DNA of 64,000 bases. Source: Sinotaia quadrata (lineage: Eukaryota > Mollusca > Gastropoda > Architaenioglossa > Viviparidae). Location: contig CM054180.1 in the NCBI GenBank assembly GCA_028829895.1, positions 91,203,135-91,267,134 of the forward strand. Direction: 5' to 3'. Shown here in pieces: positions 62,817 through 64,000 of the stretch. The translations under genes and the position numbers were made by a program. The notes under the pieces are model-generated. The model worked only from the letters and a program-made list of their open reading frames with translations, did not search any database and was not told the DNA's origin. Numbering within the stretch: position 1 is the first letter of the stretch; every line of letters begins with the position of its first letter.

Positions 62817-64000
62817 GTAGGCTTTGCAGTTTTGTTAAATAACTGTTAACACAATATCATATATAATGCATTTGTTTAAATAATATTAGAAAATGTGTAC
62901 AGCAAATAATATTTATATAAACACAATCCACATGAAAAATGAATAATAATGAACCAGTTTTTTCTAACCTATACGCATTACTGTTTAATGAGTTATATAT
63001 GTGTATGTGAGTCATTTTTCAAAACTTAGACAAAACTGTCCCATGCATACTAAAACATGTATTTTATTAAATATAAAATAAATTTGATTATTAAATAGAT
63101 TTTAACTTTAACAAATTGAACAGAAAAATGTGACAAGGAAGTTGGATTTAATTATGAATGAAGCATTCCATTTGCTTATTTATCTTACTATTGATCAATT
63201 GACTGTCTGATGATGAGTGCTACCAGCTGAAGCTATTATTGTCCCCAGTACATAACTGTAACAATTCCTAACAAGATTTGTTAGTTTTTGCACATGAAGA
63301 AAATATGGGATTATGCTATATTATCTTTTAGTTCTGATCTGTTCAGAACAAGAGAGGTTTAAGTTTTATGTATTGACTTATGTATATTTAATATACATAA
63401 TATTTAAATATTACTTTGGATTTCACTTCTTCATATGTGGTTTTCAATATCTGTTTAGCTATTAACATATATATTTTATTAAACTTTTAAAACTAAAATA
63501 TTTTTAAAAATTTGCTATGATATATTGATCACTAAAATAAATATGAATACTAAAAACATTTGACATTTTGCAGCAGTTCCCAAGCATTCAGAAGTTTTGA
63601 ATAAGCATATTACATATATTATTTTCATTTTATTTAACAAATTTATAATGTTTGATCATATTTAAGAAAAAGTTCCTAAAGCAAATATGCATCATTCAGT
63701 AAATAAAGATGAAAGCATTCAGAATAAGTGCAGAAATCCTTGGGGTCCTAGGTTCAAGACCCAGTCTATTCATATGGATTTGTATTAATGCATCCTTAAC
63801 TAAGCGACAAGGATCGTAAAGCACCTAGATATAAAGTAAAAATGAAAATAAACATAATTTAATACACATTAAAATACATTATACATCATTCCATCATCCA
63901 CCATGTTGAAAAATATGTTTTAATGCTGTCTTGGATGATAAGTGATAATTTGGAAACAATTGATTAATTGAATTTTTGCTTGTTTGTTCCTATTATCCTC
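62817..64000 (+). other. Start of intron 14, AT-rich, continuing beyond the window
   Basis: No D2 continuation could be found. The only notable item is the SINE-like segment near 63730. Confidence 0.65.
63730..63835 (+). repeat. Probable tRNA-derived SINE, 3' part
   Basis: GGTTCAAGACC at 63751-63761 matches an RNA polymerase III B box (GGTTCRANNCC). It is followed by ACTAAGCGACAAGGATCGTA and AAGCACCTAGATAT, a tail style common in animal tRNA-derived SINEs. No clear A box lies upstream, so the copy is truncated or diverged. Confidence 0.5.

Overview
The window looks like part of an animal nuclear genome. It is AT-rich, has long introns with GT-AG borders, carries several classes of decayed retrotransposons and DNA transposons, and has many simple repeats. 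A lophotrochozoan, most likely a mollusc and plausibly a cephalopod, is my best inference. It rests on the style of the repeats (a tRNA-derived SINE piece, LINEs ending in a 4-base repeat, a GTF2IRD2/ZBED-like hAT element) and on the gene type; no database search was possible.

One real gene dominates. At least 14 plus-strand exons between 9678 and 62816 join in a single continuous reading frame of 1,729 codons with matching splice phases throughout. They encode most of a receptor-type protein tyrosine phosphatase (RPTP). In order there are two EGF-like exons (9678-10808), four fibronectin type III (FN3) modules (17632-41754), one very large exon (44659-46911) with a fifth FN3 interrupted by a spacer of about 520 residues, the transmembrane helix and juxtamembrane region, then phosphatase domain D1 (49404 to about 62360) and the beginning of D2. 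The 5' end (start codon, signal peptide, more ectodomain) and the rest of D2 lie outside the window. The layout of the last FN3 and its furin-type sites suggest the R2B (kappa/mu/T/U) class, but EGF modules replace the MAM/Ig front end as far as can be seen.

D1 keeps the nucleophilic Cys, the P-loop Arg and the Q-loop, but the WPD loop reads W-S-C and the phosphotyrosine loop reads K-N-F-T. I therefore predict a pseudophosphatase or strongly altered enzyme.

The rest is intron and mobile DNA. From left to right: an L2/CR1-like LINE fragment (4578-5530, minus); an APE/RT-type LINE (6310-9165, plus) with a broken catalytic motif; a hAT transposon with an exact 8-bp target duplication (14216-16735); a 1.6-kb TG...CA element with a 5-bp duplication (27648-29246); LINE RT fragments (36147-39440) split by a 2.3-kb TG...CA element (36739-39064); a purine-rich tract (40033-40887); a second copy of the APE/RT LINE, 5'-truncated, with an 11-bp duplication and a 414-bp inverted-repeat element nested inside (50998-52791); a ~50-bp minisatellite split by a 3.8-kb probable retroelement (53733-58745); and a SINE-like piece near the right end. 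I found no CRISPR arrays, rRNA genes or intact tRNA genes.
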